A stretch of 64,000 nucleotides of DNA from Acheta domesticus (lineage: Eukaryota; Arthropoda; Insecta; Orthoptera; Gryllidae), in the NCBI GenBank assembly GCA_031308135.1, contig JAHLJT010000631.1, forward strand, positions 210,970,731 through 211,034,730, written 5' to 3'. Below the pieces are notes generated by a model. It saw only the letters and a program-made list of their open reading frames with translations. It had not been told where the DNA came from and searched no databases. A program made the position numbers and the translations under genes. Positions 32,483 through 46,840 of this stretch are shown one piece after another; position 1 is the first letter of the stretch, and the number at the start of each line of letters is the position of its first letter.

Positions 32483-33838
32483 TGTGGCGGCATATAGCGG
32501 TGCCTTAAGAAATTTACTACAAAACCTTTTTTTTCGTACTCTCAGGCAGACGCACGTGCGCTTCCCCCGCTCGCCTCGGCCCAGCCGCGTTCCACCACGC
32601 CCGTTGTCCTCTGCTGTCAGAGTCGCACCCTCAGCCGGCCTGGTAAAAACAATTTATGGCCGTCAAAGGCCACTTGACGAAACCACTCCACTGAATGCAC
32701 CTTTTGTGACCCAACCCCCGCCGATCCTGGGGCGCCCCCCTCGCTTCCACGCCTGTCGCGATAATTTAAGAAAGTCTGAACCCCTTTGCCATACAATAAT
32801 TGCTCAATAGGAATGCCACCCCCCCGACGAACGCAGCTGCGTTCCGGTCAACAAAGATAGCATTTCGGGAGAGAGAGAGAATTCAGAAAATTTTCCACAA
32901 ATCCTCGGACCGCCATTCGTCTAAATTAATTCTGCGACGCAGTAAGATGCGGCCAATGAGGTTTCAAAAGTAGGTCAGCGAGCCCAGGAAAAACTTAGGA
33001 GGGGGAAAATACGGAGAGGGACGGATTCCCAAAATCTTAAGGAGACACTAACACGAGAGTTACGAGAGGGAGATAGTCGTGAGAGCGACCACGCGTGAGC
33101 GTCGGCTGCGGAAGTAACGCTTAAAAAGCGAGCGCTCTAAGTTACGAGAGGGCGCTTCGCGACCGAAACTCGTTGCCTAAGTCGGGCGAACGAGCCGCGA
33201 GTATCAGGAGTTAGCCTACGGTCCGCGCCAGCGATTAAATGCTGTAGTATCGCTCGTCTTAGCCGTAATGAGAGACGAACCCGGACTCGTCCTGCGTCTT
33301 GGTGGCGAGACGCCAAGGAGACCTCGGGGCAAGCAGTGACCGCGGGAAGATATCCGCCTTCCGTTGCAACATAGCAGCTAGTAAGACAACGCCCGTGGAA
33401 GACGCCAAGGCCATCGACCTCAACGTGGACACCCCAGTTCACGCTCGTCCACAGATAAGACTTTTTACGCACGCCCGCGCTTTGGGACGCCCCGCCTCGA
33501 GACGAGGCGGAAAATGCCATCGAACTTTTAAAGTGTTTAGTCTTTCTTTATGTTGTTTGTTTGTTTGTTATTGTTAAAATTAAGCGATGCCCACGCAATG
33601 GCATATTTTTTTTGTAGAGAGTAACAGAAGTGTCATTAACTTTCTTTTATTTTATTTTTCCTTTTTACCGAGCTCAATAGGTAGGGTGTGATCCCACCTC
33701 ATGGGATTTTGTTTTTCATGTAACTTCCCCCGGCCGTAGGTCGGAAATAAAGGTATCATTTATTTCACTGCCCAAGTTAAGGCTCATCATTTAAAGTAGT
33801 CGTTGCACCTGCACCGCTCTTTCACCATACCGTTGCAA
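32483..33838 (+). mobile_element. LTR-like sequence (copy 2)
   Basis: Equivalent to 14393-15756, with numerous substitutions as well as indels relative to it (for example GGCATAT against GGCCTAT near the start, and AATAAAGG against AATAAATG near the end). The CCCAACGTGGGGC primer-site-like motif follows at about 33848-33860. This is the most diverged part of the duplication. Confidence 0.5.
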
Positions 33839-33958
33839 TTCGGCTTTCCCAACGTGGGGCCTCCATAGATAGCCGCCACGACGTTGCAATATTTAAGAAA
33901 AAAATATCGTATATTTTTGAAAAAAAGTCATGTCAACTCTTGTGGGATTTGACATGGA

Positions 33959-34281
33959 ATGGCTTCTCTACAGGATGACCAGAAGCTCCCATTACAAATT
34001 AATACTCAGATTCCATGAAGAATGGCAGATCCAGTTCTTCGAGGGGAGGGAAGAGAAAGTCTTCGAGAAAAGGGAGTTTAAATGTTACTACGGGCTCGAA
34101 ATTCGAACTACCTGTGGCGTCACTACAGACGCCCGGCGCGGCGTCAGCCCACGGGACTCGTTTCTCCACGTTTGTGGTGAAACTGTCTAGTGAGGAAGAC
34201 ATCACCTGTCGCACATTAGAGTATTTTAATAGTGCAGTAACTCCGAAAAAGTCGTTTGATGATTGTCAAAAATCTTATTAA
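33959..34281 (+). pseudogene. Gag-like frame (copy 2)
   Basis: Same as 15877-16201. The ATG at 33959 is followed by a one-base loss (ACTCAG for ACTCCAG). From 34015 the frame is continuous to the stop, showing that the C-terminal part reads ...TTGSKFELPVASLQ... in one frame. Confidence 0.35.
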
Positions 34282-34284
34282 TAT

Positions 34285-36650
34285 CTGATAAAAATCTGAT
34301 TAGCCTTTACGTGATGTGGAATAAATAAATTATAAAACTTGCTTTGTCTAAAAATTTTAAGGTACCTTTTATTTTCAGAAAAACAAAAGAAAGTCTTAAA
34401 TTGTGGTACACTGTCAAAAGCCTTCTGGTAGTCAATCCAAGCCATGCTTAAATTACGTTTTCGTTTCTTTACATCATTCAAAATTATTTTATTCAGAAGC
34501 AAGATTTCCTTACAGCCATAGGAACCTTTACGATATCCTTTCTGTTCAACTGGCAATGCCCAGCTGGCAATGATGTTCTTCTCTAGGTGCCTATACATTT
34601 TGTCAGCAATGACTGCAGTTATGAGTTTGTACATTACTGGCAAGCAAGTAATTGGCCTGTAGTTCTTCGCCAAGAGCTGTCTCCTCCTTTGGGTAGCAAA
34701 TACGTAATGCCGCGAGTGAGCCATTCGGGGAGTTCTTTAGGGTTTTCTAAAATTTTATTAACAGCCTTTGCAAGATGAGAATGTAGTGCTGTTAATTTCT
34801 TAATCCAATAAATCTGGATCTTATCAACCCCAGGGGATTTCCAGATTCCATATTCTTAATTGTTTGTCATAGGTCCTCTTTCGAGAATCCTTGAACATGT
34901 TCCACTGTTTCCACGAGTCCATTGGCAGCATCAACTTCAGATTGGAGCCACGATGCGTCTTTGTTGTAGAATCTGGTTTCCTCCCAGATTCCTGACCAAA
35001 ATGTTTCGACGTCATCTTTTGAAGGAGGAGCAGCATTGCCATTCGGTTTTGAGTCAGACTGCGATAGAATCTCTTCGCGTCTGTTTCAAACAACCGGTTC
35101 TGTACACGGAAATCGATTCTACGTTTGTACCGTCTTATTCGTTGAGCCCTGATGGATTTTTTCTTTTAGCTTCAGCTACCATTAGCCTTGTTGTGTCATT
35201 GTCAATTAGGTATTTTGTTCAACATGGAGTATTTTTTGTTGAGCTTTGTGCGTGTGGTTTGACTTAGAAGATGCCTCGACTAGGAGTGATATTTCACGCC
35301 GTGTGTCGGCTATCCGTTTCATAATTCTTTTTCATCTACGGAGGTACGGAGCTTTTTACTCTGTCTGGCTGTCGGCCATCGGTGTCTGGCTGGTCCCAAG
35401 ATTATCTGAGATACTAGATATCCAGTTGCATACACGATGTGATTGATTTCAGTAATATCTAGATCTCTACTTGAGGTCTCTACAACCTCATTTAAGACAG
35501 AATTCGCTGTTTCTATCACTCTCTTAGCTTTAGCACTTTTCGTAAATTCTCAAACAGTGCACGAGATTACGAATGGAAGTAGACTAACTCGTTCTATTCG
35601 CATCGGAGGAGGTCCCGCATCATGTCCTTATCGTGTGACTCATGGCCAGATGAATTTTCACCACTGACGGATGTTTTATTTTGAAGTGGATCATCGTTTT
35701 CAGGGATATTAGATGGTTCTAAATGTTCGTCATGTGGATGGTTTGATTGATGAACATACTCTGCGTTTTCTCTGGATTTGTCTGCAAGTTGTTCTGCTGT
35801 GAATTTTCCACTGCTGAGTATGTATCGTCGTTGACTGGCAAGCTTCTTTTGAGTCTAGGGTAGGTCTCATATCGGGTTCCGCTCTCTCCATATCTTAAAA
35901 ACTTCTATTTCTGAGCCCACATTTTTCGCTTTTGCATAGTAAAAGCACCACATCACCTCCATTAATTCATCCCGGGTCCCTCTCTGACGATGGCTTAGAG
36001 CTACTGCCGGCTCTGGGTCCCTGGGACTAACATCCGTGGGATGGCCAGACGTCGACAAGGTGACATTAGCTCGGTTCCTGAGCAGGTATGGGACATTGGT
36101 AGGACAAGGCACGTTAAGGTCATTACATTGCTTGTTCTATCCATTTTGCTCATTGGTTTGAATTGAAGATTCGCAGGACGCAAGTTCAAGTTCACAGACC
36201 ACAATTAACCCTCGGGTTGTTTCCTGACATCCGTTACTGCGACCCACAGTGGCCTCGGGACATCCCCCCGCAGGGCCCAGCAAGGGTCCCTCCGATCGCC
36301 AGTCGGCATTACTAAACCCTACGGGATTTTCACTGACTGCTGAAGGCAGCCTCCTTCGCTGGCTAATGCAAGGTTCGGGCCTCCACTCTAATCAGTGGCC
36401 TGGTGTGCCAACCCAGTTTCTCTCCCGTACCCTCCATGGGCCGATAACAGGAAGTCCAAAGGTTCCCTTCCCTCTCTACTTACTTCCCACTCTCCTCAAA
36501 ATGGAGTACTTCTTCGTCGGACCCCTCACCTTCAACCTATTCAGCAAGGGAGACCCTACCAGTAGCTAGGCTACCACTGACATAGCTCTCAGGCTCATGG
36601 GGGTACTCAAGCTCCACCACCAACTCCAAGGTCGTGTACTCCCTAGGTGG
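34285..36650 (-). mobile_element. R4/Dong-like LINE, 3'-truncated (copy 2)
   Basis: Same element and same truncation point as 16205-18570. The junction with the gag-like frame is identical, so the truncation predates the duplication. Coding differences are mostly one-base homopolymer indels: copy 2 lacks the in-frame TAG problem near 35340 only because a frameshift comes first, and has its own breaks near 34670, 35050, 35160, 35540 and 35870. Confidence 0.7.
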
Positions 36651-36698
36651 AGTTGTTGTTATTATTATTATTATTATTATATTATTATTATTATTGTT

Positions 36699-37137
36699 AT
36701 TTCACAAATATTTTTGCGTGCTAATTTTGATACCACCGTCGTCTACCCGATAGATGATTCTATTTACTTAAATATTTCACGAATATTTTCGCGCGATAAT
36801 TATAAAATACCTTCGGTTATCCAATTAATGTTTCTAGATACCTACATATTTCACGAATATTTTCGCGCGCTAATTTTGTGAATACCGTCATCTACACAAT
36901 AGACGTCTGTAGCTATCTAATTGTGCCAGAAATATTTTTCGCGCGCTATTTTGAGGTCACCGTTGTCTGTCAAATAGGTCTCTAGCTATCTAAATATTTC
37001 ACAATATTTTCGCGTGCTAATTTGAGATCGCCATTGTCTACCCAACAGACACCTCAAGTATGTAAACATACCACGAATATCTTCGCGCGCCAATTTTGAG
37101 ATAACTGTCTTCTACCCAATAGAGGCATCTGATCTTT
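36699..37137 (+). repeat. 75-bp minisatellite (copy 2)
   Basis: Same six units as 18625-19071. One-base indels break the 25-residue open period after the second unit, so the long frame of copy 1 is not conserved. Confidence 0.8.
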
Positions 37138-37536
37138 CCTTCCCATTCCTTGTCCTATCCTCACCCCTCACACATGCTTACATCTCCGTGCACTACACTA
37201 CAACACATAGCGGGAGACTGGTGGGGTTGCTTAGAGCCTGTCCCGACTGGGGTTGCGCCTGCTGGTGGGCGGTACCTGAGGAAAACGCGCTATCACACGG
37301 TAGGTCGGCGCCGGATCTCACAATACAGAGGGACAAGAACACAACCACATACCGAGCAAAATGCACTACAGTTACGGTACAAATTACCTTATCAGTTGAC
37401 ACTAGTCAGTCAATCATCCAATAAAAGGTTAATGAAGGAAGAAACTCGATGATTGGAAAAAGATTTCGGTGCCCCTAGCTCACAAAATAATTTGCCAGGA
37501 TCTTGTGGGATTGGAGGAAAAACTATTTGAAAATGA

Positions 37537-38557
37537 ACTAGTGGTGCTACAGAATGGCACAGAGTTTCCCGTACTAGTTTTCTATTTCTTTGGGTCTTCG
37601 CTAGCTATTCGGAATTGCCACATACTCTTTCTTGCCAGCTGTCATCTATCACCGCCAAAAGTACATTTTTTTGTCATTTTCTTAATTTTTTGGTTTCGTA
37701 TTGGTAGAACGGAAATATTAATTTTAGAATATTAAAGAACACAAAAACCTAGTCCTAAATGGCAATTTTCTTTTAAAAATTATGTGCCGTTTAAAGAAAA
37801 TGGCGTTTTAGCGCTATTAAAGATGGGAAATTTGAAGCTCATTTTCACAGATAATTTTTGTTTTCAAAATACTTCATTTGAAGTCATTTGAAGCAGGTAC
37901 ACTCACAAATATAATAATATTTACAAATTGCTGGTAATGTGCATATTAAAGATGTGAGAGATCTTTCAAAAAATTACATTTATATAATTTTAAAAAAACA
38001 AATAATCCTCGAAATAAACTTTACGTCATATTAAAGACTGCAATTAGCATTATCCGAAAAGTTTGAAGAAAAAATTGTAGCAATTTATGAGAAAATGGCG
38101 TTTGAGTGTTTCTGAAAATGCGAAATTTTGAGCTACTTTTTGACAGAAAACGGTTGTGTTTTCGATAAACTTTACTTGACATTATTTAAAGTACATGTAC
38201 TCATAAATGTAATAATGTGAACAATTCGCCGCCACTGTAAATATTAACGACGTGAGAGACAAGTAAAAAAATACGTTTTTGCCATTTTTAAAAAAACAAA
38301 AGAATGCAGCAATATAGCATTTATGTCATCTCATAGGGTACATTTAGCACTATACCTACCAAAAGTTTAAAGATCAAATTGGAGCCGTTTTTGAGAAAAT
38401 TTAGTTTTTGTAATTTTTTAAAATTGCACTTATTGCACGCAATATGGCGCGAAAACTACAAAAATTTCAGAACAATGTACATGGCCTTAAACAAAGAACT
38501 CACTTTGGAGAGCACATTTTATTTGAAGGAAAAATCTCTATCTTCAATTTTGTAGTT
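37537..38557 (+). repeat. Family A, left part (copy 2)
   Basis: Equivalent to 19466-20490, interrupted at the same base by the Jockey element and nearly identical in sequence. Confidence 0.8.
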
Positions 38558-38865
38558 AGTCTAGTTCGAGTCGCCGAGGTGTTCGCATCGAGACCGAGGC
38601 AGCTCCTATCGCTACTTGACTTTGCCTACGGGCGATAAGCGAACGGAGTACGAAAACTACAAGTGCAAACGTTTTGTGTGTTATATTGTACCATTATACA
38701 GTCCAAAGCCATTAACTATAGTTTTCTCTATAAACAGTGAAGTGAATAAAACATTTGTGGGTGAATGTTAACAAACAGTGCCCCTCTACGGGGCAATTAA
38801 TAAAAGACGCCACGGACGTCTTAAACGACCCAGAATCACACCTGGTGAGCCACAACGAGGAAACA

Positions 38866-39606
38866 ATGGAAGATGAAGCAGCATCTCATACGCAACAAAT
38901 TCAACACTTGCAAATGCAACTGCAATTACAACAACAAATGCAGCGGATGGAACATCATTATCAGCTACAACTTCAGCAATTACAACTCCAGCTCTCATTG
39001 CAACCACAGCAATTACAAAGTCAGAATTGGCAACTTCCACAAGAACAACGCGAAGGACACCAGCTACAATCACAGCCGCCAGTACAAATTCAACAGACGG
39101 GAACTACGCCTCAAGACAAGCTACATTTCCAACAATCACAACCCCAGCAACAATCCGAAGCAACAGCTTCCGATGTAAACATCAACCAACCGGTCAGGAA
39201 TAACTTTGCAAATAATCCTAGGGCCTTAACCAAGGGCTCGTGGCAAAATTATCCATCAACCCGTTTGAAGAGACACAACTCAGAAGACGTCGTTGCTGAA
39301 GATGATAGAAGGGTAAGGCAAAAGACAGCGTCTAGCGCGACTGATCCAATACTTTCTCAAAACAAATTTAGTGCGCTTAGTGTGGAAAGCATACCCGATA
39401 ATATTGAGGAAGAACCCAAAAAGTCAGTAGTTCCTCCTATTTTTGTTCCAAATGTCACAAATGTACCAGATATGATCAAGTTTATCGAAGAAGTGGTTGA
39501 AGGGCAGGAATATCAAATAAAAGCATTGTCAGATGATAAAGTTAAAATATTACCCGCGTCTCCTGAAACATATTGTGATATACCAAAATATATAATATTT
39601 TGTTAA
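38866..39606 (+). pseudogene. Jockey ORF1, N-terminal part (copy 2)
   Basis: Protein identical to 20799-21539: Gln-rich start, polar linker and gag core beginning, cut at the same stop by the LTR-like insert. The absence of any difference over 740 bp contrasts with the many indels in ORF2. Confidence 0.75.
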
Positions 39607-40865
39607 TAATATTGGCTGTAAATGAGTTGGACAAAAGGGTATGCAAATGGCGATATACAGCCTTAGCAACGCCGGCGTAGTGGTTGGCAAGGTCAACAAG
39701 CTGCATTCAGGCCTTGAATAGGTGGGGGCGCTGGCTAGATAGATAAAATAATGTGTGATTGGTCTGAAAAGGAATAACTGTCGAGGGCGTGGCTACTTGG
39801 TTTGATAAGAGATGAATGGATTGGCTGAGGGAGAATAGACTGTCTAATTTTGTCGTTTTGTTTTAAAAAAGAGGAACGAAGGACGGATACCGAAGCGTTG
39901 AGGACGAAAGAACAGGGAGAACTGGACATTCTGATAGTGGTCGTCGAGTAGTAAAGACCGCTCGCGAGATCAGCATTAGTGAAGTAGGACTTGTAAGTTT
40001 CGAGTGAGACTCAATAGTTTTTCGGAATCGGGAAGTTCGATTAGGACTTTGAAAGTTTTTTCTTATATTGCGGTTTTGGGCTTTAATGTTTTACCGCTAG
40101 TTGGGGAAGACTAGGAACTCTGAATACCAATTAAGAACCGGTAGATATTCTAGTCAGTGAGGGCTGGATGCGTCGGCAACGTCGCAAGATTAGAAGAGAG
40201 AAGCGGAACTTGGGATCGCCTACATTCAAGTGAGAAGATACTGCGGGGCGTCGGCGACCAAGACGGTAAATAAGTACTGCAGTATAAAAGATATATTTTA
40301 AACGAGGTCATGACCTAAGGACAAAAACAATTGTAAATATTGTTAAATTGTTGAATTTTTTTCTTTTGGAAATGAAAAGATTTTCATTTAGTCAATCAAA
40401 ATTGTTAAATAGTTAGAAATAGATAATTATTCCCTTTCAGATTCCTCGCCATACTGTACATTTGGCAGATCAAGTAATCGGCTATCTAGGCGATAGCGAT
40501 TATCCATAACGGGACCCATTGACCCAGCTAGCCGGACATTTATACATTTGTTGAAATTAGCTGTGGAAGGATTGGTCATTTTTAATTAACGTAACCTGTT
40601 CCTGGCGCCCAAATTTTAATATAAATAACACAAACTCAATATCGTGAACATATTTACTCGCAGACTAATAGCCAAAAGACATATGCAGATGTCACGCGAC
40701 TCAAGCATGTACACCAAGAAGTAAATCAACACAACAATAATCAACAATCTGTGCTAAATATCATTCAATGTTCTTTCGAAAGATTCGAAAATGTCCTACT
40801 GCAACAAAGCCAACAAATTAACTCTCTTCTCAATCTTCTGACCTCATTAGTTTCCAAGCTTTCAA

Positions 40866-43590
40866 ATGGGTAAATTTTATCGTATAGCAGCGTGGAATGC
40901 CAACGGCTTGGCGCGCCATCGTCAAGAACTTGAAATATTTCTTTCGCAAACAAAATCGATATTCTACTTGTCTCAGAAACACATTTCACAGACAAAAACT
41001 ACTTCAAATTGAAGAATTATATAATCTATGATACTAAACATCCTGATGGCCATGCACACGGAGGCACTGCTATCATCTTAAAAAAATGTATAAAACATCA
41101 CGAAGAAAATAGTTTTCAAGATATTGATATACAATCCACTACCATAACTATTAGTGACTGGAGTGGGCCTCTAACAGTAAGTGCCCTATATTGTCCACCA
41201 AGATTTACCATAAATAAAACACGCTTTGAATCCTTCTTTAACAATTTAGGCTCAAGGTTCATAGCAGGGGGAGATTTCAATTCAAAACACACACAGTGGG
41301 GATCAAGACTGATTACCACTAGAGGACGAGAACTCCAGAAAGCAGTAACAGCACTGAGTCTAGACACCATCTCCACAGCAGAACCAACCTACTGGCCGAC
41401 GGACCCAAATAAAATACCAGACTTACTTGACTTTTTTGTTGCAAAAGGTATTTCATCCGGCTACTATAATATAGAAGCTTCGTATGAATTGTCATCTGAT
41501 CACACACCTATCATAGTTAACATTAGTACTGAATTAATTCTACCTAAAACCTTTAATTCCTACCTACCTTTAATTCTACTAAAGTCCCGTTCCTGTTGTT
41601 CTTACTAACAGAAAAACTAACTGGTGTGAATATCAACGATGGATCTCCCACAACACTAGAATTAGCGTGCCCTTAAAATCCGCAGATGACATTGAAGAAG
41701 CCACTGAGTATTTCACGCAAAGCATTCAGAATGCTGCATGGCATGCTACGCCACAAGAAATCTTTGTTAAAAACTGTACAAAGTTTCCAAAGCAAATTAT
41801 CAATAAGATCTCTGGGAAAAGGAGACTAAGAAGAATATGGCAAAGTTCAAGATATCCAATAGACAAAAACTACAATAGAGCTAATAGACAATTAAATAAT
41901 CTTCTAAAAAATTATAACAACAATAAATTTCATGATTACATCTCTAGTCTCTCACCGACAGAAGCCTCAGATTATTCTCTGTTTAAAGCCACGAGAAACC
42001 TAAAACAACCTTACAAATCCGAACCACCAATTAGAGACAAGAACATGAAATGGGCAAGAAGTGCTACAGAAAAACTTAAAGTTTTTGGACATCATTTTTT
42101 AGAAGTTTTTCAAAGCATCCCACCTGCGAACGATGAAGTAGATGAGGAAATTCAAGAATACCTTGATTCACCAGCACAATTGTCACTTCCTATAAAATTC
42201 TTCACTCCTAAAGAAATACTTAAAGTGATAAAGAATGACCTTCCCTGCAAAAAAGCTCCAGGCTATGATCTTATTACCGGCCAGTTACTAAAAGAACTAC
42301 CACGCAAAGGGATCGCATTCATCACAGCGCTCTTCAATAGTATTATTCGCATTGGACATTTTCCCACTCAGTGGAAAGTAGCTCAAATTATAGTATTCCT
42401 AAAACCTGGTAAAGCTCCTCATGAAGCTTCGTCTTACCGTCCTATTAGCCTCCTTCCAATACTGTCTAAGATATTTGAGAAACTACTTTTAACAAGACTA
42501 CGCCCTTATTTATCATGCAGCAGCAATATCGTACCGGACCATCAATTTGGATTTCGTCAGCAGCATTCTACTATAGAGCAGATAAACAGGATTACATCGT
42601 ACATAGAAAGAAACTTTCAAAATAAACAATATTGTTCTGCTGCCTTCCTCGATGTAACTCAGGCCTTCGATAAGGTATGGCACAAGGGCCTTTTATACAA
42701 ACTTAAGCGCTACTTACCCCACTCATTTTTTGATACATTCCAATCATATCTTTCAAATCGGTATTTTCAAATCAAATACCAAAATGAAACCTCAGACCTC
42801 CTTCCTATAAAATCCGGAGTGCCTCAAGGAAGTGTTCTCGGACCAGTGCTGTATTTGCTATATACAGCAGATATTCCGAAGACTGAAAACTCAATTATTG
42901 CCACTTTTGCAGATGATACAGCTGTATTGGCTTCTGACAGTGATTCTAGAGAAGCATCTCAAAAGCTTCAAGATCACCTTACTGCACTTAAAGAATGGTT
43001 CAGCAAGTGGAGAATCAAGATAAATGAAAGTAAATCAGCGCATTTACTCTCAGGAAAGAAACTTGTCCACCTGTTATGATCAACGGAAATCAAATACCGC
43101 AAACAGAGCGCGTTAAATATCTAGGTATTCATATGGACAGACGTCTCACGTGGAAAAAACACATACAAACTAAAAAACAGCAATTACAGTTACAACTAAG
43201 AAAATTCTATTGGCTTATTGGACGCAAATCAAAATTATCACTTGAAAATAAATTATTAATCTATAAAACTATTCTAGTTCCCATTTGGACATACGGAATT
43301 CAGATCTGGGACACCGCCAGCAAAACTAATTTGTCAACTATACAAAATTTCAATCAAAACTTTTAAGAATAATTTCATCTGCACCTTGGTTCATATCAAA
43401 CTCTGCACTACACCGAGACCTCAATATAGCAACAGTACAAGAAAAGATTCAAGAAATAAGCTCAAAATATCAGCAACGTCTGGAAATGCATCCCAATCAT
43501 CTAGCTCTAAATCTACTTGACAACAGCCAAGAAATTTCTCGACTCGGCAGAATTTCTACCCTTCATCTTTCCTATCGTTTTAATAATTAA
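40866..43590 (+). pseudogene. Jockey ORF2: endonuclease and reverse transcriptase (copy 2)
   Basis: Same protein as 22800-25527. Here the longest uninterrupted frame runs 41667-43079 and holds the entire RT from the fingers through SGVPQGSVLGPVLYLLYTAD and FADDTAVLASD. Frame breaks lie near 40950 (one A lost), 41606 (extra A), 43071 (one C lost) and 43360 (extra base, shared with copy 1). Outside the shared break, each lesion in one copy is intact in the other, which is what random consensus error would give. Confidence 0.9.
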
Positions 43591-43820
43591 CATTTATCTA
43601 ACCATATTCTCTTATTTAGCTCTAACATGTTCATATATTCTTGATGTAATAATGTTTTCATGATCTTTCTGTTATAGATTTGTTAAAGGATCCCAAGAAA
43701 AGTACCATTGGGTGACTTTCTTCATTTTTCATTATGTTTGTTATTGTAATATTCATTTATAGTATTTACTTATTATTTCAAATTTGAAATAGATTGTAAA
43801 TATTCGTTCAATAAAAAATA

Positions 43821-44387
43821 GTAGTTGGAGAAAGACGCCGAAAAAATTCAAACTTTCACAATTTTCGAAAATTCAGTTATCCGTGAAAATCGGACCTATG
43901 CCATGTTAATAAGTGTATTTTGCTCTATTCATACAAGAAATTTAAAGAAAAAATTTGGAGCCATTTTTGAGAAAATTTTGAAAGTGTCCGGGGGGCTACA
44001 TCTAAAGTACTCCCAAATTTTGAAGAATCTTTTTCAAAATCTCAAAGCTTCGACTAGAATCAGATCGACCGGGTATTATCCATTTTGGAAGGAATCGTAT
44101 GTATGGTTTAGGCGCTAGCAATGTTCACAGACGGACGGACAGATGGACGTTTTCCTTTCAATTGGTTTTTCGATATCAAGCACCCACAAAAGAGGGTGTC
44201 TGGCTACACCACGTGTTGGGGATTTTTTTCTTAATTTAGCAACTGGTTTTATCGACTTTTTGTTATCACGGCCCGGCAATTAATTTTTTTCCGCCGAAAA
44301 TTCGCCATTTTTTCGCGCAGCATTACATAACTTTCCCTATACTACGTATATCACTCCGTGTATACGTACGTATACGGGAGAGTAAAA
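43821..44387 (+). repeat. Family A, right part (copy 2)
   Basis: Equivalent to 25758-26328. Between about 43920 and 44230 it carries a cluster of substitutions (GCCATTTTTGAG for GCCGTTTTTGAG, GGGCTACATCTAAAG for GGGCTTCATATAAAG, and others). Confidence 0.8.
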
Positions 44388-44929
44388 GGGAATGGGTCTT
44401 ATGACACAGCATCCGAGTTCCACATCCATTAAAACCACCAGGGGCTCGATAGGCGAAATATTTCTTTTGCATCGCATCACATCACAGAGGTTCCAAAATA
44501 TATTAACGAATGAAAACTGAAATTCGAATTTTTTACCCAAATGGCTTAACACCTCCCCTTAAGTAATTTCGTTCGTATAGTTTTCAAAATATTAATTTTG
44601 TGTAATTTTGAATTTTTTTGAGTGAACACGAGGTAATTTTATACAAATTTGTAAATAAGATTTTAACACTTACACAGCTTCATATTTTTGTCTGCAGTGT
44701 TGTCTAAAGATACAACACAATTCATTGAATTCTATGATATAAGTGATTTTTTCATCGCCAAAAGTTATGAAAAAGGAAAATTATGATTTTTTCAAATCTC
44801 CAGAGCTTTATGAGTTTTTCAAGAGATGGCCGAAATATTGTGAGAAGGATACAAGTTGCAATATATTATTGTGTAACCGTTGCAAATAATATGTGAATGT
44901 TTGGATGCGGTACCACAATTTTTTACTTT

Positions 44930-45560
44930 CTCGCGCTTAAGAAGGAACTTCTTTACAAGTGAAAGTTAGGTAATGCTGCGCGAAAAAACGGCGGATCTTC
45001 AGCAGAAAAACATTCATTGCCGGACCCTGAAAATGAAAAAGTGCTAAATCCAGTCGCTCAATTAAGAAAAACAGTCATCTAACACGTGGTGTAACCAGAA
45101 TCCATGTTTTATGGCTCCTTGATACCGAAAAATCGATTGACGGCAAAACGTCTGTTGGTCTGTCTGTGAATAACGCTAGCGACTATACGCTCAGTCGATT
45201 TTCTCCAAAATTGATATCCCGATTGATCTGCCGGATGTCGCGGCCCCTTGAATTCGAAACCGATATTTAAATTTTGAGGCCTACTTTACATGAAGCCCCT
45301 GGGATATTTTCAAACTTTAAAAAAAATGGCGCCAACAATTTAGACGAAATTTTGTTGTTGGATTATCTGAAGGACGGTTAAGAGAATGGCGATCGTCGCG
45401 TATTGGTTGAAAACTCTGATTTTATGAAAATTGAAAAAGAAAAAAAGAAAAAAAAATCGGCGTCTTCCTACAAATAATATTATGAAGATACAATTTTGTT
45501 TCTTAATGAAATGTGTTCATTAAATACAGATATTCAAATAAAGTCGTGTTGAATTTTACG
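44930..45560 (-). repeat. Family A fragment, inverted (copy 2)
   Basis: Equivalent to 26870-27500 and almost identical to it. It forms the same inverted repeat with the family A right end upstream. Confidence 0.7.
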
Positions 45561-45999
45561 AAAATGAGTATTTTTTTAGTAATTTGGCGACAAATATAGT
45601 CGAACGCGCCCAATTTACTGCGCTTCCTGAACGTAAAATGAATAGTTCTCCTAAGCAGTTGGACGCATCGTAAGTTATAACTTGTGTATTTTTTCATATT
45701 TCTTTGATCGTTTCTTCTTCAGGCTTTTGTTATTAGTTTTAAAATTAATCTTTTATAAATTATTTAAAACCTATTTTAAATTGCGTTCTTTAATTGAGTT
45801 AAATGTGAAAAGGAATAGATGATTTCGCTTTGCCTAATAAGGTGTGGGAATAAAAGAAATCCACGTAAAACCGAGTGATTTTGAGACACATATAAAAATA
45901 TTATATTTAATTATCATATTTTTTCTATTTTCATTTTCTTGCTAGCGGTACCAACAATGCTAATTAGCAAAATGTGTATCCTATACGAATTATCCGTCA

Positions 46000-46434
46000 T
46001 TGTTGCTTGTAACCCATTGTTGTAACGCCGCGCTGATAACAGAAGGCCATAATGACTGCTACCTTTTCTTTGGCATTAATTTTTTACGGCTAAAATATGC
46101 ATCGTGCATCGTTGGTATTCACGTAATTTTGCGTGATTGCGTAAATTCGCATACTTTTCGCACAATTGTGTTTGAAAATACAGGCGAGAAAATCAATATT
46201 ACAACTAGCACCACTAGTTATAATATTGAATACCTAATTGTACCAGAGTATTCAACCATGGGCCAAGTAGGAGCTCCAACTATGGGCCAAGCAGGTGTAG
46301 GTACGCCCTCTATCAGCTGCTCTCTTTCTTTAATACCATGCTCCAATCCTCTTAAAACAGTAATATCGTTGAATCAATTAAATTTCTATGAGACTATTGA
46401 GAGCATCACTGTACACTGCATAAATTCGCCATAG
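46000..46434 (+). CDS. Uncharacterised ORF (copy 2)
   Basis: Counterpart of 27897-28271. The frame contains the same central part (HNDCYLFFGINFLRLKYASC) and continues longer at the C-terminus (LKTVISLNQLNFYETIESI). An extra T near 46001 removes the upstream start used in copy 1. No family recognised. Confidence 0.25.
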   Translation: MLLVTHCCNAALITEGHNDCYLFFGINFLRLKYASCIVGIHVILRDCVNSHTFRTIVFENTGEKINITTSTTSYNIEYLIVPEYSTMGQVGAPTMGQAGVGTPSISCSLSLIPCSNPLKTVISLNQLNFYETIESITVHCINSP

Positions 46435-46840
46435 TTGGCTTGTTAACTATGGGCTGGCCATTATTGTACACCCTGGCATACACATTGATAGTATTGAATT
46501 TTGCCTTAGAGTAACTTTTATTAAAAGAATAATAATATCCTTGTAGGTACTATTTCTAATAAAGAAACGCGAACTTCACATGCCTTGAATTCTAGCTAGA
46601 AATAAATTGTATTCATACAAGCATTCTTGTATTAGCAAAATGTCAAAATAATGGAGAGTACAACAGCTCCTTCACAAGTTGCCAACGGTTGCGAAATAGA
46701 TTCCAATACTTCGGAGATCTTCACAGCGACCAACTACCTCAATTTAGTTTGACAACGTCGTAGTGTAAAAATAATCAATTTTATGACTGTATGAGTTTAC
46801 CTATGAACGTGGCAAATTAATTTCGCCAATGGATTCGCAG

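Larger units (their letters stand above)
38558..43820 (+). mobile_element. Jockey-type LINE (copy 2)
   Basis: Equivalent to 20491-25757, with GTAGTT at 38552-38557 and 43821-43826 on the two sides. The LTR-like piece inside ORF1 (about 39601-40612, TGGCGCCC at 40603-40610) is at the same position. Confidence 0.85.
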